Assembly (NCBI GenBank): GCA_913054485.1
Contig: CAJXHQ010000134.1
Coordinates: forward strand, 1-7,822
Origin: an uncultured Paracoccaceae bacterium
GTDB lineage: Bacteria > Pseudomonadota > Alphaproteobacteria > Rhodobacterales > Rhodobacteraceae
Direction of reading: 5' to 3'
Length of the DNA: 7,822 nt
The position numbers and the translations under genes are program-made. The notes beneath the pieces were generated by a model that made no database searches, was not told the DNA's origin, and saw nothing but the letters and a program-made list of their open reading frames with translations. Shown one piece after another: positions 6,000-7,822 of the stretch. Position 1 is the first letter of the stretch. Each line of letters starts with the position of its first letter.

Positions 6000-7646
6000 G
6001 TGCTCTGCGCGCTTGAAATCCGCGATATGCTGATCATTGACCACCTGGAGCTCAGCTTCCGGCCCGGTCTCAATGTGCTCACCGGCGAAACCGGGGCGGG
6101 CAAATCCATCCTGCTCGACAGCCTGGGGTTTGTGCTCGGCTGGCGCGGCCGGGCCGACCTGGTGCGCCAGGGCGCGGCCCAAGGGGAGGTGATGGCCGAG
6201 TTCCATCTGCCCCAGGGCCATAGCGCTCACCGGGTGCTGGAGGAGGCCGGGCTTCCGGGCGGCGAAGAGCTGATCCTGCGCCAGGTGAACACCGCCGAGG
6301 GGCGCAAGACCGCCTGGGTCAATGACCGGCGCTGCTCGGGCGAGGTGCTGCGGGCCCTGTCCGAAACCCTGCTGGAGCTGCATGGCCAGCACGATGACCG
6401 CGGTCTGCTGAACCCGCGCGGCCACCGCGGCATGCTGGATGCTTATGCCGGGCTGGCACCGCTGCTGGCGGCAACCCGCGGCACATGGACCGCTGCCGCC
6501 GCCGCCCGCAAATCGGTTGAAACCGCCCGCGCTGCATTGGATGCGATCCGCGCCGAAGAGGATTTTCTGCGCCATTCGGTTGCGGAGCTGGACAAGCTGG
6601 ACCCGCAACCGGGCGAAGACGGTGCGCTGGACGCCCGCCGCCGTCAGATGCAGGGCGCCGAGCGGATCCGCGGCGATGTGGCGCGGGCCCATGGGCTGCT
6701 CACGGAAGGCGCCGAGGCTGCCATGGGCGAAGCACAGCGCTGGCTCGACGGTGCGGCGGATGCGGACGGGGCCGATCTGGACGAAAGCCTTGCCGCGCTC
6801 AGCCGTGCGATGATCGAACTGGGCGATGCCCAGGACGGGGTCGCGCGGGTGCTGGAGCATCTGGAGTTTGATCCCTCCGAACTGGAAGCCTGCGAGGAGC
6901 GGCTCTTTGCGATCCACGCCCTGGCCCACAAGCTCGATGTGCTGCCCGACGAGCTGGGCAGCTATGCCGGTGACCTGCGCCAGCGCCTCGCGGCGCTGGA
7001 TGCGGGCGATCAGGATCTCGAAGGGCGGGAAGCAATTTTGCGCGAAGCAGAGTCCGCCTATGAGGCCGCAGCGGCGGCGCTGAGCGCCGGGCGCAAGGAA
7101 AGCGCCGGTGCGCTGGATCTGGCGGTGATGGCGGAGCTGGCGCCGCTGAAAATGGAACGCGCGGTCTTTGCGACCCAGGTCACCGAAGCCCAGCCCGGCC
7201 CGGAGGGCCGTGACGCCGTGGCCTTCTCGGTGGCAACCAACCCCGGTGCGCCGTCTGGCCCATTGAACAAAATTGCCTCCGGCGGCGAGCTGAGCCGTTT
7301 CCTGCTGGCTCTCAAAGTTTGCCTGCGCGGGGATGATGGCACACAAACGCTGATCTTCGACGAGATCGACCGCGGCGTCGGCGGCGCCACTGCGGACGCG
7401 GTCGGCCGCCGCCTGGCAGCCCTGGCCGATGGCGGCCAGGTGCTGGTGGTGACCCATTCACCGCAGGTGGCCGCCCAGGGCGCGCACCACTGGCGGGTGC
7501 AAAAGCAGGTCACTGATGGTGTAACGCTCTCCACTGTTGTCCCTCTGGACCAGGACGAGCGCACGGATGAGATCGCCCGGATGATATCCGGTGATACCAT
7601 CACCGCAGAAGCCCGCGCCGCGGCCCGTTCGCTGCTGACCGGCTGA
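6000..7646 (+). CDS. recN: DNA repair protein RecN, SMC-like ATPase
   Basis: RecN is a cytosolic SMC-family ATPase that gathers and holds broken DNA during recombinational repair of double-strand breaks. The 548-residue length is close to E. coli RecN (553). The N-terminal half of the head has Walker A GETGAGKS (29-36) in the family context NVLTGETGAGKSILLDSLGFVLG, and the RecN-typical ELHGQHDDRGLLNP. The middle (roughly 155-360) is Ala/Glu/Arg-rich helical sequence forming the short coiled-coil arm. The C-terminal half has the ABC signature ASGGELSR (426-433), Walker B TLIFDEID (450-457) and the switch histidine in VVTHSPQVAAQG (H486). The start is a GTG with GGGAGG 7 nt upstream, giving MLCALEIRDMLIIDHLEL, which matches the family N-terminus. 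In E. coli recN is a LexA-controlled single gene; here it follows bamD by 23 bp and no GTTC-N7-GTTC box was seen. Confidence 0.97.
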   Translation: MLCALEIRDMLIIDHLELSFRPGLNVLTGETGAGKSILLDSLGFVLGWRGRADLVRQGAAQGEVMAEFHLPQGHSAHRVLEEAGLPGGEELILRQVNTAEGRKTAWVNDRRCSGEVLRALSETLLELHGQHDDRGLLNPRGHRGMLDAYAGLAPLLAATRGTWTAAAAARKSVETARAALDAIRAEEDFLRHSVAELDKLDPQPGEDGALDARRRQMQGAERIRGDVARAHGLLTEGAEAAMGEAQRWLDGAADADGADLDESLAALSRAMIELGDAQDGVARVLEHLEFDPSELEACEERLFAIHALAHKLDVLPDELGSYAGDLRQRLAALDAGDQDLEGREAILREAESAYEAAAAALSAGRKESAGALDLAVMAELAPLKMERAVFATQVTEAQPGPEGRDAVAFSVATNPGAPSGPLNKIASGGELSRFLLALKVCLRGDDGTQTLIFDEIDRGVGGATADAVGRRLAALADGGQVLVVTHSPQVAAQGAHHWRVQKQVTDGVTLSTVVPLDQDERTDEIARMISGDTITAEARAAARSLLTG

Positions 7647-7663
7647 GCCGGATCCCGGACCCG

Positions 7664-7680
7664 GCCCGCCTGCGGCGGGC
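7664..7680 (+). terminator. Hairpin after recN, possible terminator without T-tract
   Basis: GCCCGCC and GGCGGGC form a 7-bp stem over TGC, 17 bp after the recN stop. There is no following T-run, so it is not a standard intrinsic terminator; it could block 3' exonucleases or act with Rho. An alternative 8-bp pairing of 7663-7670 with 7678-7685 is also possible. Confidence 0.4.
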
Positions 7681-7783
7681 GGGCCCCTCCCGCCCCCTCA
7701 AGACGGCCTGACGGCCGCCCTTCGGCGTTGGGCCGCGCGCCGCTGCGCGGCGCGGACCTCCCGTTCACCTTTTGGAAAATACT

Positions 7784-7813
7784 CCGGGGGAATGGCCCCG
7801 GGCTTGTCCGGGG
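7784..7813 (+). repeat. Three alternating complementary hexamers at 12-nt spacing
   Basis: CCGGGG (7784-7789), CCCCGG (7796-7801) and CCGGGG (7808-7813) start exactly 12 nt apart. The middle copy can pair with either neighbour, forming a 6-bp stem with a 6-nt loop in each case, so two mutually exclusive hairpins are possible. Confidence 0.5.
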
Positions 7814-7822
7814 GCAGGAGGC

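Larger units (their letters stand above)
7647..7822. repeat. GC-rich palindromic intergenic region after recN
   Basis: No gene start is visible in these 176 bp, which run to the window edge. They hold successive stem-loops: GCCCGCC/GGCGGGC (7664-7680, loop TGC), CGGCC/GGCCG (7704-7717), CGCC/GGCG (7716-7727), CGCGCCGC/GCGGCGCG (7736-7754, loop TGC) and a G/C-rich block at 7784-7813. An AT-richer island CTTTTGGAAAATACTCC (7769-7785) separates the last two. The style resembles repetitive intergenic DNA that I recall from Roseobacter-group genomes, which I cannot verify here. Confidence 0.5.

Noticed and set aside
5949..7457. 502-codon minus-strand frame opposite recN, and a 236-codon one (7058-7768) extending past the recN end
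   Set aside because: Both are antisense to recN with intact Walker A, signature and Walker B motifs. Their composition is that of GC-bias shadows, and the part outside recN is palindromic repeat DNA.
1..7822. Undescribed defence system, mobile element or CRISPR array
   Set aside because: All coding sequence is accounted for by conserved core genes on one strand. No transposase, integrase, direct-repeat/spacer array or compositional break was seen.

Overview
The window is a core-chromosome segment from an alphaproteobacterium, most likely a Rhodobacteraceae/Roseobacter-group organism (Leisingera, Phaeobacter or Ruegeria-like). The clues are the high GC content, the gene order ftsQ-ftsA-ftsZ-lpxC-bamD-recN, the long Pro/Ala/Gln-rich FtsZ linker ending in [12 protein letters not shown], and the GC-rich palindromic intergenic DNA after recN. 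The organism assignment is an inference from gene content and protein character; no database was searched. All genes lie on the + strand. No mobile element, tRNA, rRNA or CRISPR array was seen.

Layout. Positions 1-384 hold the 3' end of ftsQ, followed after 2 bp by ftsA (387-1721). A 388-bp non-coding gap (1722-2109) separates ftsA from ftsZ (2110-3762). This gap holds the most interesting DNA in the window: five TGTGG motifs, all in one orientation, one of them a perfect DnaA box and two more 8/9 matches; one GANTC (CcrM-type) site; a 6-bp hairpin; and three 12-nt tandem repeats that end exactly at the ftsZ ATG. A strong intrinsic terminator (3784-3811) ends the ftsZ transcript. lpxC follows with its own candidate promoter (gene 3975-4910, GTG start preferred) and ends at a second terminator (4955-4980). 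bamD (5128-5976) has a good candidate promoter and is followed after 23 bp by recN (6000-7646), so these two probably form an operon. The last 176 bp (7647-7822) contain no gene start, only a dense run of GC-rich hairpins.

How the genes work together. FtsQ, FtsA and FtsZ are divisome components: the polymerising tubulin homologue FtsZ, its membrane anchor FtsA, and the periplasmic connector FtsQ. LpxC commits UDP-acyl-GlcNAc to lipid A, and BamD is a lipoprotein of the outer-membrane protein assembly machine, so division and envelope building are adjacent. RecN is an SMC-like double-strand-break repair ATPase. The protein-coding content is ordinary. The novelty, if any, is in the ftsZ leader, which looks like a DnaA-responsive (replication-initiation-linked) control region, and in the structured repeat DNA after recN.
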